A stretch of DNA of 64,000 bases. It comes from Corynebacterium comes (GTDB lineage Bacteria > Actinomycetota > Actinomycetes > Mycobacteriales > Mycobacteriaceae). The stretch is taken from contig NZ_CP046453.1 in assembly GCF_009734405.1 (NCBI RefSeq), forward strand, positions 1,860,001 to 1,924,000, given 5' to 3'. Positions 9,221 to 18,294 of this stretch are shown piece by piece (positions within the stretch are counted from its first letter, which is position 1; each line of letters begins with the position of its first letter). Below the pieces are notes generated by a model. That model searched no databases. It worked only from the letters and a program-made list of their open reading frames with translations, and was not told the DNA's origin. Both the position numbers and the translations under genes were made by a program.

Positions 9221-10840
9221 GTGACCATTTTCGTGGAGAATCCTCTGCTCGCCCTGCTGCTGATCATGACGGTGGGTCTGCTCCTCGGCCAGATCCGGGT
9301 GTTCGGTTTCCGCCTCGGGGTGGCTGCCGTCCTCTTCGTCGGCCTGGCGATGGCCGCCGTCGAGCCGGCGATCCAGATCCCGTCGCTGATCTACGTCGTC
9401 GGGCTGTCGCTGTTCGTGTACACGATCGGACTGGAGTCGGGCCATGACTTCTTCGCCAACTTCCGCTCCAAAGGGCTGCGGAACAACACCTTGGCGGTCA
9501 GCATCTTCCTGGTTGTCACCGCGGCCGCCTACGGCCTGGTGAAGCTCTTCGGCATCGATGCCGTCACCGGGGCCGGTGTGTTCACCGGGGCGCTGACCAA
9601 CACCCCGGCGATGGCCGCGGTCGTGGACTCGCTGCCCTCTCTGATCACGGACGCCGGTGAGCTGCGGACGGCAGAGGCGCTGCCACTGGTGGCCTACTCT
9701 CTGGCCTACCCGCTGGGCGTGATCATCGTCATCCTCGCGATCGCCGTGACGGCCAGGGTTTTCCGGGTCGATCACCATCAGGAGGCCATTGACCACGGTG
9801 TCGCCGTGCACGAGCTCTACACCCGCCGCATCCTGGTCAAGCGCGAGGACCTGGGCACGATCGCGGACCTGCCGGAGGATCTGGGCCTGGAGGTCGTCGT
9901 CTCCCGTCTGGAGCGCGAGGGCACGGAGCGTCTTCCGGGACGCAGCGCCCGGGCGAAGAAGGGTGATGTCCTGTCCGTCGTGGGTACGAGCGAAGAGCTC
10001 GGCCGCGCGGAGGAGCTCATCGGTGAGGCCCTGCCCGGGGAGCCCTTCCACGGCCATGACCTGGATTACCGGCGTATCTTCGTCTCCAACGAGGACCTGG
10101 TGGGCATCCCCCTGTCCAAGCTTCGCCCCCAGCTCTCCGGCATGCTGATCACGCGGGTGCGCCGCGGCGACCATGACATGGTGGCCGCCCCGGAGACGAT
10201 CCTGCAGCTGGGCGACCGGGTGCGCGTCGTCGCCGCGCACGACCGCATGGGCAAGGTGACGCGCCTGTTCGGCGATTCTTATCGACGCCTCTCCGACGTC
10301 AATCTCCTGCCGCTCGTTGCGGGTCTGACGATCGGCGTGGCCCTGGGCATGATCTCCATCCCGCTGCCCGGTGGCGCGGTCCTGAAGCTGGGCAGCGCCG
10401 GTGGTCCCCTCGTGGTGGCGCTGATCCTGGGTGCGCTGGGCAGAACCGGCCGGATCGTGTGGCAGGTGCCCTATGGCGCGAACCTGGCGCTGCGCCAGAT
10501 CGGCATCACCCTGTTCCTCGCGGCGATCGGCACCACCGCCGGCGCGGGGTTCCGGGCCGCGCTGTCCGATCCGACGTCATTGACGATCATCGGCATCGGT
10601 GCCCTGATCACCCTGTTGATCTCCGTGCTGGTGCTGGTGATCGGCCATAAGGTCATGCACATGTCGTTCGGCGAGACCGCCGGCATCCTGGCGGGAATGC
10701 AGACCCACCCCGCGGTCCTGTCCTACGTCAACGACGTCACCCGCAACGATCTGCCCGGCCAGGGTTACACGTCGGTGTACCCGGTGTCGATGGTGTCGAA
10801 GATTCTCCTCGCCCAGGTACTGCTCTTCCTGCTGTTCTGA
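9221..10840 (+). CDS. AspT/YidE-type putative transporter with RCK_C domains
   Basis: A 539-residue membrane protein with two hydrophobic blocks (about 1-185 and 355-539) around a soluble middle (about 190-350). The middle holds two TrkA_C/RCK_C-like repeats, as in the AspT/YbjL/YidE family. This duplicated layout is the family signature; some members exchange aspartate and alanine, most are uncharacterised. GTG at 9221 is the likely start. The substrate cannot be read from the sequence. Confidence 0.85.
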   Translation: MTIFVENPLLALLLIMTVGLLLGQIRVFGFRLGVAAVLFVGLAMAAVEPAIQIPSLIYVVGLSLFVYTIGLESGHDFFANFRSKGLRNNTLAVSIFLVVTAAAYGLVKLFGIDAVTGAGVFTGALTNTPAMAAVVDSLPSLITDAGELRTAEALPLVAYSLAYPLGVIIVILAIAVTARVFRVDHHQEAIDHGVAVHELYTRRILVKREDLGTIADLPEDLGLEVVVSRLEREGTERLPGRSARAKKGDVLSVVGTSEELGRAEELIGEALPGEPFHGHDLDYRRIFVSNEDLVGIPLSKLRPQLSGMLITRVRRGDHDMVAAPETILQLGDRVRVVAAHDRMGKVTRLFGDSYRRLSDVNLLPLVAGLTIGVALGMISIPLPGGAVLKLGSAGGPLVVALILGALGRTGRIVWQVPYGANLALRQIGITLFLAAIGTTAGAGFRAALSDPTSLTIIGIGALITLLISVLVLVIGHKVMHMSFGETAGILAGMQTHPAVLSYVNDVTRNDLPGQGYTSVYPVSMVSKILLAQVLLFLLF

Positions 10841-10870
10841 CCATCCCCGAGAATTGTCCCGCGCGGACTA

Positions 10871-10899
10871 TTGCCAACTTACGTGACCCGGGTTACAAT
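10871..10899 (+). promoter_or_regulatory. Strong promoter for a short transcript
   Basis: TTGCCA (10871-10876) and TACAAT (10894-10899) are spaced by exactly 17 nt, one of the best promoter matches in the window. The predicted start of transcription, about 7 nt downstream, falls on the ATG at 10906. Confidence 0.65.
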
Positions 10900-10905
10900 T
10901 CACAT

Positions 10906-10989
10906 ATGCTTCACCGAACAAAAGAAAACACAGAAGGTACCCGATCTGAAGCCACGAAAGTGTCGGAAGAGACAGTACGAAAAGTGTAG
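10906..10989 (+). CDS. Possible leaderless 27-residue peptide, or a small RNA
   Basis: ATG at the predicted transcription start opens a 27-codon frame (MLHRTKENTEGTRSEATKV followed by SEETVRKV) ending in TAG. The peptide is polar, with no membrane segment or motif I recognise. The transcript would run on to the hairpin at 11004-11046, giving an RNA of about 140 nt. CTGAAGCC occurs twice, and the complementary pair GATCTG and CAGATC is present, so the RNA may instead act by folding. Coding and non-coding readings are both open. Confidence 0.4.
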   Translation: MLHRTKENTEGTRSEATKVSEETVRKV

Positions 10990-11003
10990 GTTCGACTGAA
11001 GCC

Positions 11004-11046
11004 GCAGATCCCGGGTCACCGTCGCGAGACAGAGCCCGGGATCTGC
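11004..11046 (+). terminator. Hairpin ending the short transcript
   Basis: A perfect 12-bp inverted repeat (GCAGATCCCGGG at 11004-11015 with its complement at 11035-11046) with a 19-nt loop, followed by AATTT rather than a long U-tract. It lies between the short transcript and the end of the convergent RDD gene, and may stop both. Confidence 0.5.
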
Positions 11047-11076
11047 AATTTCCGCCGCCTCCTACTTACGCTCCCC

Positions 11077-11553
11077 TCAGCCGCGGATGACGGCGGTGCC
11101 GGTGGCGCGGTCATGGAGACCGCGGCCGTCGGAATCCACCATCGCGGCCGGCAGGATCAGCGAGGTCAGGACGGTGCGCACGACGGCGCGCCAGAGACCG
11201 ACCCGGGCCCCGCCGACGTCGGTACGCGCAATGCCCATGCTGAGCACCATGTGGCCCGGGGTGCGGGCGAACAGCCAGCCGGTGACGATGCCCAGGATCA
11301 TCCAGAAGATGAGCGTGACCGTGGGCGTGGAGCCGAGGACGTCGGTGTAGCTGACGAAGGCGCCGGCGAGGAGCCAACAGATGATCCAGTCGATGGCCAC
11401 CGCCCCGGCGCGACGGCCCACCGAGGCCATCGAACCCGGGCCGGACTCGGGGAGCCCGATTTTTTCGCCCGGCCAGCGACCGGGTGCGTAGGGATCATCG
11501 AGTTCACCGGGGATCTGGGGGCCGTCGAGCCAGCTGCGCTTTGGGTTCGCCAT
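11077..11553 (-). CDS. RDD family membrane protein
   Basis: A 158-residue protein with three hydrophobic segments and an RRAGAVAIDWII stretch matching the RDD family start. The C-terminal LHDRATGTAVI is also typical. Function is unknown. It is divergent from glnA across 176 bp, an arrangement also known in C. glutamicum, where a hypothetical gene precedes glnA. Confidence 0.85.
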   Translation of the reverse strand: MANPKRSWLDGPQIPGELDDPYAPGRWPGEKIGLPESGPGSMASVGRRAGAVAIDWIICWLLAGAFVSYTDVLGSTPTVTLIFWMILGIVTGWLFARTPGHMVLSMGIARTDVGGARVGLWRAVVRTVLTSLILPAAMVDSDGRGLHDRATGTAVIRG

Positions 11554-11611
11554 ACACTAGAGACTAGCCGGGGGTCCGGGGGCAGTGAAAACGTGATTTC
11601 CGCTTCACCTT

Positions 11612-11641
11612 TTGATAGCTCGACAGATATTTGTTTAGAAT
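11612..11641 (+). promoter_or_regulatory. glnA: glnA promoter with an AmtR-like site
   Basis: TTGATA (11612-11617) and TAGAAT (11636-11641) have an 18-nt spacing. Overlapping the -35 box, 11614-11628 read on the minus strand gives ATCTGTCGAGCTATC, which resembles the AmtR box of C. glutamicum (core CTAT-N6-ATAG) with two core mismatches. AmtR represses nitrogen genes in corynebacteria. The match is imperfect, so regulation by AmtR is inferred. Confidence 0.45.
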
Positions 11642-11729
11642 GGTCGACAGGTACTCAGGACGTCCCGGACTCATCTGTAGACTGAACGAGATACCGCCCG
11701 ACTGAGCGTCAACCCCACTAGGAGTCATC

Positions 11730-13166
11730 GTGGCATTCAACACCATCGAAGATGTCGTCAAGTTCATCAAGGATGAAAAGGTCGAGTTCGTCGACGTCCG
11801 CTTCACGGATGTGCCCGGAACCGAACACCACTTCACCATTCCGGCCTCGATGTTCGACGAGGAGGCGGCGGAAGAGGGCCTCGCGTTCGACGGCTCCTCC
11901 ATCCGCGGCTTCACCACCATCGACGAGTCCGACATGAACCTGCTGCCGGACATCGCCACCGCCAAGATCGACCCCTTCCGCGAGGCCAAAACGTTGAACA
12001 TCAAGTTCTTCGTCCACGATCCGTTCACCCGCGAACCTTTCTCCCGCGACCCGCGCAACGTCGCCCGCAAGGCCGAGGAGTACCTGGCCTCCACCGGCAT
12101 CGCCGACGCCTGCTTCTTCGGCGCGGAGGCCGAGTTCTACCTCTTCGACTCCGTCCGTTTCCGGACCGACATCAACTCCGGCTTCTACGAGGTCGACTCC
12201 GATGAGGGCTGGTGGAACCGCGGCGCCGAAGAGCGTCTCGACGGCCGCCCCAACCTCGGATACACCAACCGCGTCAAGGGCGGCTACTTCCCGGTCCCGC
12301 CCTACGACCAGTCCGTGGACATCCGCGACGAGATGGTCCGCCACCTGAGCAACGCCGACTTCAAGATCGAGCGCTTCCACCACGAGGTGGGCACCGGTGG
12401 CCAGCAGGAGATCAACTACCGCTTCAACACCCTGCTCCACGCCGCCGACGACCTGCAGTCCTTCAAGTACATCGTGAAGAACACTGCATTCGCCAACGGC
12501 AAGACCGCCACCTTCATGCCCAAGCCGCTCGCCGGCGACAACGGCTCCGGCATGCACGCCCACCAGTCCCTGTGGAAGGACGGCAAGCCGCTGTTCCACG
12601 ACGAGTCCGGCTACGCCGGCCTGTCCGACATGGCGCGCTACTACATCGGCGGTATCCTCCACCACGCCGGCGCCGTCCTCGCGTTCACCAACGCGACGCT
12701 CAACTCCTACCACCGCCTGGTCCCGGGCTTCGAGGCCCCGATCAACCTGGTGTACTCCCAGCGCAACCGCTCCGCCGCCATCCGCATCCCGATCACCGGC
12801 TCGAACCCGAAGGCCAAGCGCATCGAGTTCCGCGCACCGGACCCGTCCGGCAACCCCTACTTCGGCTTCGCCGCGATGATGCTCGCCGGCCTGGACGGCA
12901 TCAAGAACCGCATCGAGCCGATGGCTCCGGTGGACAAGGACCTCTACGAGCTCCCGCCGGAGGAGGCCGCCGCCATCCCGCAGGCACCGACCTCCCTCGA
13001 GGCCTCCCTGGCCGCGCTGCAGGAGGATTCGGACTTCCTCACCGACGGCGACGTCTTCACCGAGGACCTCATCGAGGCCTATGTCAAGCTCAAGTACGAC
13101 AACGAGATCTCCCCGGCACGTCTGCGCCCGACGCCGCACGAGTTCGAGATGTACTACGACTGCTAG
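11730..13166 (+). CDS. glnA: Glutamine synthetase type I
   Basis: Makes glutamine from glutamate, ammonia and ATP, the main ammonia entry route. The 478-residue GSI chain has the usual landmarks: [17 protein letters not shown], the ATP-site [12 protein letters not shown], and the adenylylation site Tyr406 in [10 protein letters not shown]. The last marks it as a target of GlnE, encoded at 34666-37767. The start is GTG at 11730 with AGGAG 9-10 nt upstream. Confidence 0.97.
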   Translation: MAFNTIEDVVKFIKDEKVEFVDVRFTDVPGTEHHFTIPASMFDEEAAEEGLAFDGSSIRGFTTIDESDMNLLPDIATAKIDPFREAKTLNIKFFVHDPFTREPFSRDPRNVARKAEEYLASTGIADACFFGAEAEFYLFDSVRFRTDINSGFYEVDSDEGWWNRGAEERLDGRPNLGYTNRVKGGYFPVPPYDQSVDIRDEMVRHLSNADFKIERFHHEVGTGGQQEINYRFNTLLHAADDLQSFKYIVKNTAFANGKTATFMPKPLAGDNGSGMHAHQSLWKDGKPLFHDESGYAGLSDMARYYIGGILHHAGAVLAFTNATLNSYHRLVPGFEAPINLVYSQRNRSAAIRIPITGSNPKAKRIEFRAPDPSGNPYFGFAAMMLAGLDGIKNRIEPMAPVDKDLYELPPEEAAAIPQAPTSLEASLAALQEDSDFLTDGDVFTEDLIEAYVKLKYDNEISPARLRPTPHEFEMYYDC

Positions 13167-13177
13167 AGCAGAACCAG

Positions 13178-13216
13178 GTAGAAGCCCCCTCCCGCACTGC
13201 GGGAGGGGGCTTCTAC
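13178..13216. terminator. Bidirectional terminator after glnA
   Basis: A perfect 18-bp stem (13178-13195 with 13199-13216) with a 3-nt loop. It serves glnA on the plus strand. The stop codon of the convergent lipoprotein gene (13213-13215) lies inside the right arm, so the two genes share the structure. Confidence 0.85.
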
Positions 13217-14082
13217 AGCTGTGCCAGCACCTCCTCCGCCATGACCGCCTGGCCGACTGGCGTGGGGTGCATGGGGAACGCACCCGTCTGCCAACCGAGG
13301 AAATCCACCCACCGCTGCCCCGGCTCAGCACAACCGGTGTGGTCGGCCGCCGCCGCGGGCAGGACCGTCTCGGCGTCGTGGCGTGCCGCGGCCTCGGCGA
13401 CGACCCGATTGATGTCTTCACTGAGGGAGACCACCCACGCACGGTCGGTGTCACTGAGAACCTCCACTTCAGCGCACCGCTCCCCCGGCGCGAGCAGCGG
13501 AAGATAACCGGTGGCGATCACCCGGGCACCCTCGGAACGCTCGTCGATCGCCCGGTACACCTCGTCCAACCGGCCGGGCAGCTCGGCCACACGCGCGGAG
13601 ACGGGGGCCTCCCAGGCTGCGGCACAGTTCGAGGCCTGGCGGGTGTGCATGGCCATGAGGAAGCAGCCGGCAATGTCACCGAACCCGATGTCGTTGCCGC
13701 CGATGGACAGCGTCACCAGGTCGGTGGAGTCGGCGAGCGCATCAACCTGGGCGGGGATTATTTCCGAACCGGCGTCCCGGGGCCGGAGGAGGTCAGCGGT
13801 GACGGCACCCTGGCAGGTGGCGTCGAGGCCGGTGACCTGGGCGTCGGAAAGCACACCCGCGGGATAGTTGTCGCTGGAGCGCAGGCAGTAGTCGGGTCCC
13901 GTGGTTTCCGCAGACGTGCTGCCCATGGCGGCGTAGGAGTCACCGAGTGCCACATAATTGTAGGTGGGGACGGGCACATCGACAGGAGCGGAGCCGGGGA
14001 CGGGCGAGTCGGTCCCGCACGCCGCCAGGCCCAGGCACGCGAGGATAACGGATGTCAGGATGTGCCTCTTCACACGCCACAC
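13213..14082 (-). CDS. Secreted SGNH/GDSL hydrolase, lipoprotein
   Basis: A 289-residue esterase or lipase-like protein. The N-terminus is a lipoprotein signal with lipobox LAAC (Cys22), so it should be anchored outside the membrane. SGNH blocks are present: nucleophile Ser49 in ALGDSYAAMGS, SIGGNDIGF, and the catalytic HPTPVGQAV near the end. Substrate is unknown. The start may be the GTG at 14082 or the one three codons later; neither has a clear ribosome binding site. Confidence 0.85.
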   Translation of the reverse strand: MWRVKRHILTSVILACLGLAACGTDSPVPGSAPVDVPVPTYNYVALGDSYAAMGSTSAETTGPDYCLRSSDNYPAGVLSDAQVTGLDATCQGAVTADLLRPRDAGSEIIPAQVDALADSTDLVTLSIGGNDIGFGDIAGCFLMAMHTRQASNCAAAWEAPVSARVAELPGRLDEVYRAIDERSEGARVIATGYLPLLAPGERCAEVEVLSDTDRAWVVSLSEDINRVVAEAAARHDAETVLPAAAADHTGCAEPGQRWVDFLGWQTGAFPMHPTPVGQAVMAEEVLAQL

Positions 14083-14100
14083 CCTAACGCCACCGCCGGG

Positions 14101-15792
14101 TCAGTGATACTCGGGCAGGGGTTCCAGGGTGGTGTCCGGGTCGCGGAGGACGGCCTGGACGCGGGCGGTGCTCTCCTCGTCCCAGTCCGCCGGTTCGAGG
14201 ATGCCCACCCACATTCCGACGGCCTCCGGGCCGAAGGCGTGACCGTGGCCGGCAGGGACCCCCGCGGACAGCGCCATGTCGCCGGTGACCTGCCAGAAGG
14301 TGACGAAGGGCAGCCAGCGCATGGCGGGGTTGATGTCCTCGCCCAGGGGTTCCTTCATCCAGTCCGGCTCCCGCAGGAGCAGGTCGAAGGACCACCAGGT
14401 GATCGGATCGCTGCCGTGCTGCCAGAAGACGATGCGCGGATGCTCCCACTCGCCCGGCAGCTGAAGGTCCTCGGCCTCCGCGGCGAAGCGGGTGTGCCTC
14501 CCTCCGTCGACCACCGGAAGTCGCTGCAGCGAGCCCGGGTCGCGGTCCCGGGTGATCCGCTTCCACGGCTGGGAGAACTCCGGGGTGCCGATGAGCAGTG
14601 CGCCGTCGAGACGCGAGATCATGTCCTGCTCCGAGGCCGTCGCCCCCTGGGCGCCGTAGGAACCCAGGCTCTCCCCCATAACCACGAGCTGTGGCCGCTG
14701 ATCCTCGGGCAGCTCGGACCACACCGCGTAGACCTTCTCCAGGAGCACCGTGCCGGCCTCCAGCGGGGTCCGCCTGTCCGCGATGAAGGCGAAGGGACTC
14801 TGCAGGTGACTGTACTGCATCGCGGCGATGGCGGAGTCACCGGCGTTGATGTACTCGAAGGAGTCGGCGGCCGCCGAATTGACCCAGCCGCGCCCTGTGG
14901 TGGTCACCACGGCCAGGGCCCTGCGTTCGAAGGCACCGGTGCGCTGCAGCTCGGCGACCACCCGATCGGCCACCTCAGGGAGGGTCTCCGCTGAGGCGAC
15001 ACCGGCGTACACCCGGATCGGTTCGATGGCCGGACGGCCGGTCACCCCGGTGATCTGCTCCGGGCCGGGACCGCTGGCCACGAAGGTGCGGCCATCCCTG
15101 CCCAGGGTGTTCCAGTCCTCCCCTGACGCGGGGGAACCCGATCGCAGCGGATCCGTCGGCTGCACCACCCCCTGCCGGGTTTGCTGGTCCTGGGCGTAGG
15201 AGGCGCGCTCCGCGACGGCGATCATGGTGCGGATGCCCACGCCGTCGATGAGCAGCCATCCCACCACCACGACCAGGAGGAGACCGCCCAGGCGGGCGAC
15301 CGGGCGCGGGACATACCTGCGACCGGCCCTGGTCAGCCGGTTACTCACCGCGGCGATGCCGCGACCCGCCTGGATGAGCAGCAGCGCCACGATTAGCGCC
15401 ACGAGCAGCACCAGCGAATAGAGCACGCGGGAGTCCTTGTCCACCCCGATGAGATCGCGGCTCACAGACTGCCAGTGCGCGCCGAGCACGGCGAACAAGG
15501 GGACCACCACAACTGCCGCGGCGGCCAGCAGCCACCAGCCGAGGCGCCGGAGACGGGCGGAAGGTTCCCAGTTCACGCCCGCCCAACGGAGGATCTTCGC
15601 ACCGGCGACCCCGACGCCGTAACCGATGGCCAGGCTGATCCCGGTGGCCATCGCCTGCATGTACCAGACCCGCGGGAGCAGGGACGGGGTCAGGGACCAC
15701 GAATAGAAGACCAGCGCCACCGCCAGACCGGCGGGGTGGAAACCCCGCAGGTAGCTCAGGAATCGGTGACGGAGAGAGGATGGGGTGGCCAT
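14101..15792 (-). CDS. Integral membrane alpha/beta-hydrolase of the mycobacterial/corynebacterial type
   Basis: A 563-residue protein with about five N-terminal membrane helices and a C-terminal alpha/beta-hydrolase domain with nucleophile Ser375 in VVMGESLGSYG. The conserved FWQHGSDPITWW and GHGHAFGPE segments fit the two-domain actinobacterial family (Abhydrolase_9 with its N-terminal membrane domain). The ATG at 15792 is chosen because the open frame upstream of it is antisense to the FMN reductase gene and reads as non-coding. Function is unknown; a cell-envelope lipid role is often guessed. Confidence 0.85.
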   Translation of the reverse strand: MATPSSLRHRFLSYLRGFHPAGLAVALVFYSWSLTPSLLPRVWYMQAMATGISLAIGYGVGVAGAKILRWAGVNWEPSARLRRLGWWLLAAAAVVVVPLFAVLGAHWQSVSRDLIGVDKDSRVLYSLVLLVALIVALLLIQAGRGIAAVSNRLTRAGRRYVPRPVARLGGLLLVVVVGWLLIDGVGIRTMIAVAERASYAQDQQTRQGVVQPTDPLRSGSPASGEDWNTLGRDGRTFVASGPGPEQITGVTGRPAIEPIRVYAGVASAETLPEVADRVVAELQRTGAFERRALAVVTTTGRGWVNSAAADSFEYINAGDSAIAAMQYSHLQSPFAFIADRRTPLEAGTVLLEKVYAVWSELPEDQRPQLVVMGESLGSYGAQGATASEQDMISRLDGALLIGTPEFSQPWKRITRDRDPGSLQRLPVVDGGRHTRFAAEAEDLQLPGEWEHPRIVFWQHGSDPITWWSFDLLLREPDWMKEPLGEDINPAMRWLPFVTFWQVTGDMALSAGVPAGHGHAFGPEAVGMWVGILEPADWDEESTARVQAVLRDPDTTLEPLPEYH

Positions 15793-15956
15793 CGGAGACT
15801 CTTTTCTCGCGGCGCCCTCCGGAGAATCCCGGGGGCAGACATCAACAGTGCCGGGCGGCGGCCCACGCGCCGACCGGACCTGCCACCCTCCCGTGAATGC
15901 TAATGGTCGCCTGCGCCTCAGGCGCGCGGAACCACATGGGCGGTGCCGTAGAACAC

Positions 15957-15993
15957 AGATCCCCGCACCGGAGAATCTCCGGTGCGGGGATCT
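15957..15993 (-). terminator. Terminator after the FMN reductase gene
   Basis: A perfect 17-bp stem (15957-15973 with 15977-15993) and 3-nt loop, 20 nt past the stop of the leftward reductase gene. There is no clear U-tract, but the stem is very stable. Confidence 0.65.
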
Positions 15994-16013
15994 TGAACCG
16001 TCAGGTGGTGCGC

Positions 16014-16571
16014 TCAGGCGTTGACGGAGATCTTCTCGCCGACCTTGACCAGCTCCACGGCGACGGCCTCGAGCAGCTCGGCGGTGGTGTCGTTCGGGGC
16101 GAACTGGAAGTCGACGAAGTGGTCGTCGAAGGCGAGGCTGGCCTGGGCCTCCAGGGGCTGCATGCCGACGTTGTTGACCACGTCGCGCCAGTGGTTGACG
16201 GCGCGGACGCCGCCGCCACCGCCGTAGGAGAGGAAGCCGACCGGCTTGCCCTCCCACTCCACCTTGAGCAGGTCGAAGGCGTTCTTCATGGTGCCCGGCA
16301 TGGAGGCGTTGTACTCCGGGGTGACGAAGATGTAGCCGTCGTAGGCCTTGATGGTCTCGGACCATGCGATGGTCTTCGGCTCGTCGTAGTTGCCCGCGGC
16401 CATGATGGGCGGGGTGGCTGCGGTGAGCTGGTCGAGGTCCTGCTCGGCCAGGTCGATGAGCTCGTAGGTGTGGCCGTCGCCGCGGGCCTGGAGCTGGTCG
16501 AGGGCCCACTGGCCGATGGTGCGGCCGTGGCGACCGGTGCGGATGGATCCGACGAACACTGCGATCTTCAT
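16014..16571 (-). CDS. NADPH-dependent FMN reductase family protein
   Basis: A 185-residue flavodoxin-like oxidoreductase. The N-terminal VGSIRTGRHGRTIGQW is the FMN phosphate-binding loop, and TPEYNASMPGTMKNAFD with SYGGGGGVRAV are family hallmarks. Members reduce FMN or quinones and are often induced by electrophile or oxidative stress. AAGGAG lies about 10 nt before the ATG. A good promoter overlapping a palindrome lies just upstream, so a repressor probably controls it. Confidence 0.9.
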   Translation of the reverse strand: MKIAVFVGSIRTGRHGRTIGQWALDQLQARGDGHTYELIDLAEQDLDQLTAATPPIMAAGNYDEPKTIAWSETIKAYDGYIFVTPEYNASMPGTMKNAFDLLKVEWEGKPVGFLSYGGGGGVRAVNHWRDVVNNVGMQPLEAQASLAFDDHFVDFQFAPNDTTAELLEAVAVELVKVGEKISVNA

Positions 16572-16610
16572 GATTTCCGGTTCTCCTTTAAACTTTTTGC
16601 TGACGTGACC

Positions 16611-16641
16611 ACACTAACCACCTCTTGTAGACATGTCAACA
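16611..16641 (-). promoter_or_regulatory. Promoter and 16-bp operator-like palindrome for the FMN reductase
   Basis: On the minus strand, TTGACA (16639-16634) and TAGTGT (16616-16611) are spaced by 17 nt. The -35 box lies inside TGTAGACATGTCAACA (16626-16641), a palindrome with only its fourth and thirteenth positions unpaired. This is the size and place expected of a MarR- or QorR-like repressor site. No regulator gene is adjacent. Confidence 0.6.
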
Positions 16642-16713
16642 TCGTAGCTCGCAGTTGTGTCACGATCATCGACCCAGGTGGCCGAGTGACCGGCCACACT
16701 GTTGAATGAAGTA

Positions 16714-17532
16714 ATGGATACAGGAAACATGCACGATGCGAAGCAGGCGGCCAGGAACGCCGCCGACGCGGCCGGGGACCACCCCGCCCTGACGACGCTC
16801 GCCCGCGGCGGGTTCGTCGTCCTGGGAGTCGTGCACATCCTCATCGGCTGGATCGCCGTGCAGATCGCCACCGGCTCAGGCGGCGGGGAGGCGTCGAACT
16901 CCGGGGCACTGAGCACGATCGCCCAGGCGCCGGGCGGGCAGTTCCTGCTGTGGGCGGCGGTGCTCGCCCTGGTGGCGCTCGGCCTGTGGCGACTGACCCA
17001 GCTGTTCACCGGCAACGACGTCAAGGAGAAGGCGAAGGGCGGTGTGATGGCCGTGGTGTACCTGTCGCTGGCGGCCACCACGGCGACCTTCGCCGCCGGC
17101 GGCAGGACCTCGGACAGCGAGACCGTCACCGACGTGACGGCCACGGTCCTGTCCCGGCCGTGGGGCGAGGTGCTGGTGATCATCGCCGGCCTGGTGGTGA
17201 TCGCCGTCGGCGTGTACAGCATCGTACGCGGGGTGACCAGGAGTTTCAGGGAGGACCTGGAGGCCGGCGCCGGGGCCGGCGACGTCGGTTCCGCGATCAT
17301 CGTCGCGGGCGTGGTCGGCTACATCGCCCGCGGCGTCGCCTTCGCGGTGCTGGGCATACTCATCGTGTGGGCCGGCTGGACGAACGACCCCGAGGAGGCG
17401 GCGGGTCTCGACGCCGCGCTGCGGACCCTCGGCGAGCAACCCGCGGGCAGCGTGCTGCTCATCATCATCGGCGTGGGACTGGCCCTCTACGGCCTGTACT
17501 CGGTGGCACGTGCCCGCTACGTCAAGATGTAG
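16714..17532 (+). CDS. DUF1206 family membrane protein
   Basis: About 272 residues with six membrane helices arranged as three two-helix DUF1206 repeats, each with an ARGGFVVLG-like or ARGVAFAVLG-like entry (starting near residues 29, 116 and 205). Function is unknown. Start is uncertain: ATG 16714 is used here, but ATG 16729 has a better upstream AGGA and would still include all helices. Divergent from the FMN reductase. Confidence 0.8.
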   Translation: MDTGNMHDAKQAARNAADAAGDHPALTTLARGGFVVLGVVHILIGWIAVQIATGSGGGEASNSGALSTIAQAPGGQFLLWAAVLALVALGLWRLTQLFTGNDVKEKAKGGVMAVVYLSLAATTATFAAGGRTSDSETVTDVTATVLSRPWGEVLVIIAGLVVIAVGVYSIVRGVTRSFREDLEAGAGAGDVGSAIIVAGVVGYIARGVAFAVLGILIVWAGWTNDPEEAAGLDAALRTLGEQPAGSVLLIIIGVGLALYGLYSVARARYVKM

Positions 17533-18294
17533 CTAGCACTCCTCACGTGGGCTGTCGATGAAGATTCCGCCCGGCTCGTGCAGTTCGCCGAGATTGTAGG
17601 CCTCGCGCAGATTCGCCTCGGTGAGGACCTCCCCCGGGGGGCCGTAGGCCACCACACGCCCGGACATGAGGACGACATGATCTGCCGCCCGCGCCTCGTC
17701 CAGGTCATGGGTGGTGTGGACGACGGTGCGACCCGCGTCGGTCTCGTCGTGGATGATCTCGTCGATGATGCGTGCGGACACGATGTCGAGGCCGGTGAGC
17801 GGCTCGTCGAGAAGCAGGACGTCATGATCCTGCGCGAGACCCTGGGCGACGTAGACGCGCTGCCGTTGACCGCCGGAGAGTTCATCCAGGTGGCGCTTGG
17901 CCAGGGCGGTGACGTTGAGTCGTTCCATGACCTCCTCCACCCGACGCCCGTCTCCGGCGCCGAAACGGCCGAACCAGCCCGTCGACGGGTAGCGGCCCAT
18001 GCGCACCACCTCGCGGACGGACAGCGGCACGCCCTCCGGGAAGGTGACCGACTGCATGACGTAGCTGACGCGACGTCGAGAAGCGACGGGCGTGCCATCC
18101 AGGACGGTCAGCTCACCGGCCTGCGGCTCGATGAGCCCGCCGAGGGCGTGCAGCAACGTCGACTTGCCCGAACCGTTTGGCCCGATGATGGCGGTCAGCC
18201 TGCCCGTCGGGATGGTCACGTCCGAAGGCTGCACCGCGACGACCCGTTCATAGCCGAGCTGGACCTGTCTCCCGACGGCGAGGTTCCGGCTCAT
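17533..18294 (-). CDS. Metal ABC transporter ATP-binding protein
   Basis: A 253-residue ATPase with Walker A (GPNGSGKST), signature LSGGQRQRV and Walker B with D-loop (LLLDEPLTGLD). It powers the permease encoded just upstream (18291-19145), with which it overlaps by 4 nt (ATGA). With the binding protein at 19187-20182 it forms a Zn/Mn-type importer operon read leftward. Confidence 0.93.
   Translation of the reverse strand: MSRNLAVGRQVQLGYERVVAVQPSDVTIPTGRLTAIIGPNGSGKSTLLHALGGLIEPQAGELTVLDGTPVASRRRVSYVMQSVTFPEGVPLSVREVVRMGRYPSTGWFGRFGAGDGRRVEEVMERLNVTALAKRHLDELSGGQRQRVYVAQGLAQDHDVLLLDEPLTGLDIVSARIIDEIIHDETDAGRTVVHTTHDLDEARAADHVVLMSGRVVAYGPPGEVLTEANLREAYNLGELHEPGGIFIDSPREEC

Noticed and set aside
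13081..14994. A 637-codon plus-strand frame over the GDSL lipoprotein and hydrolase genes
   Set aside because: Both genes beneath it have clear motifs on the minus strand, and the frame has no domain or ribosome binding site.
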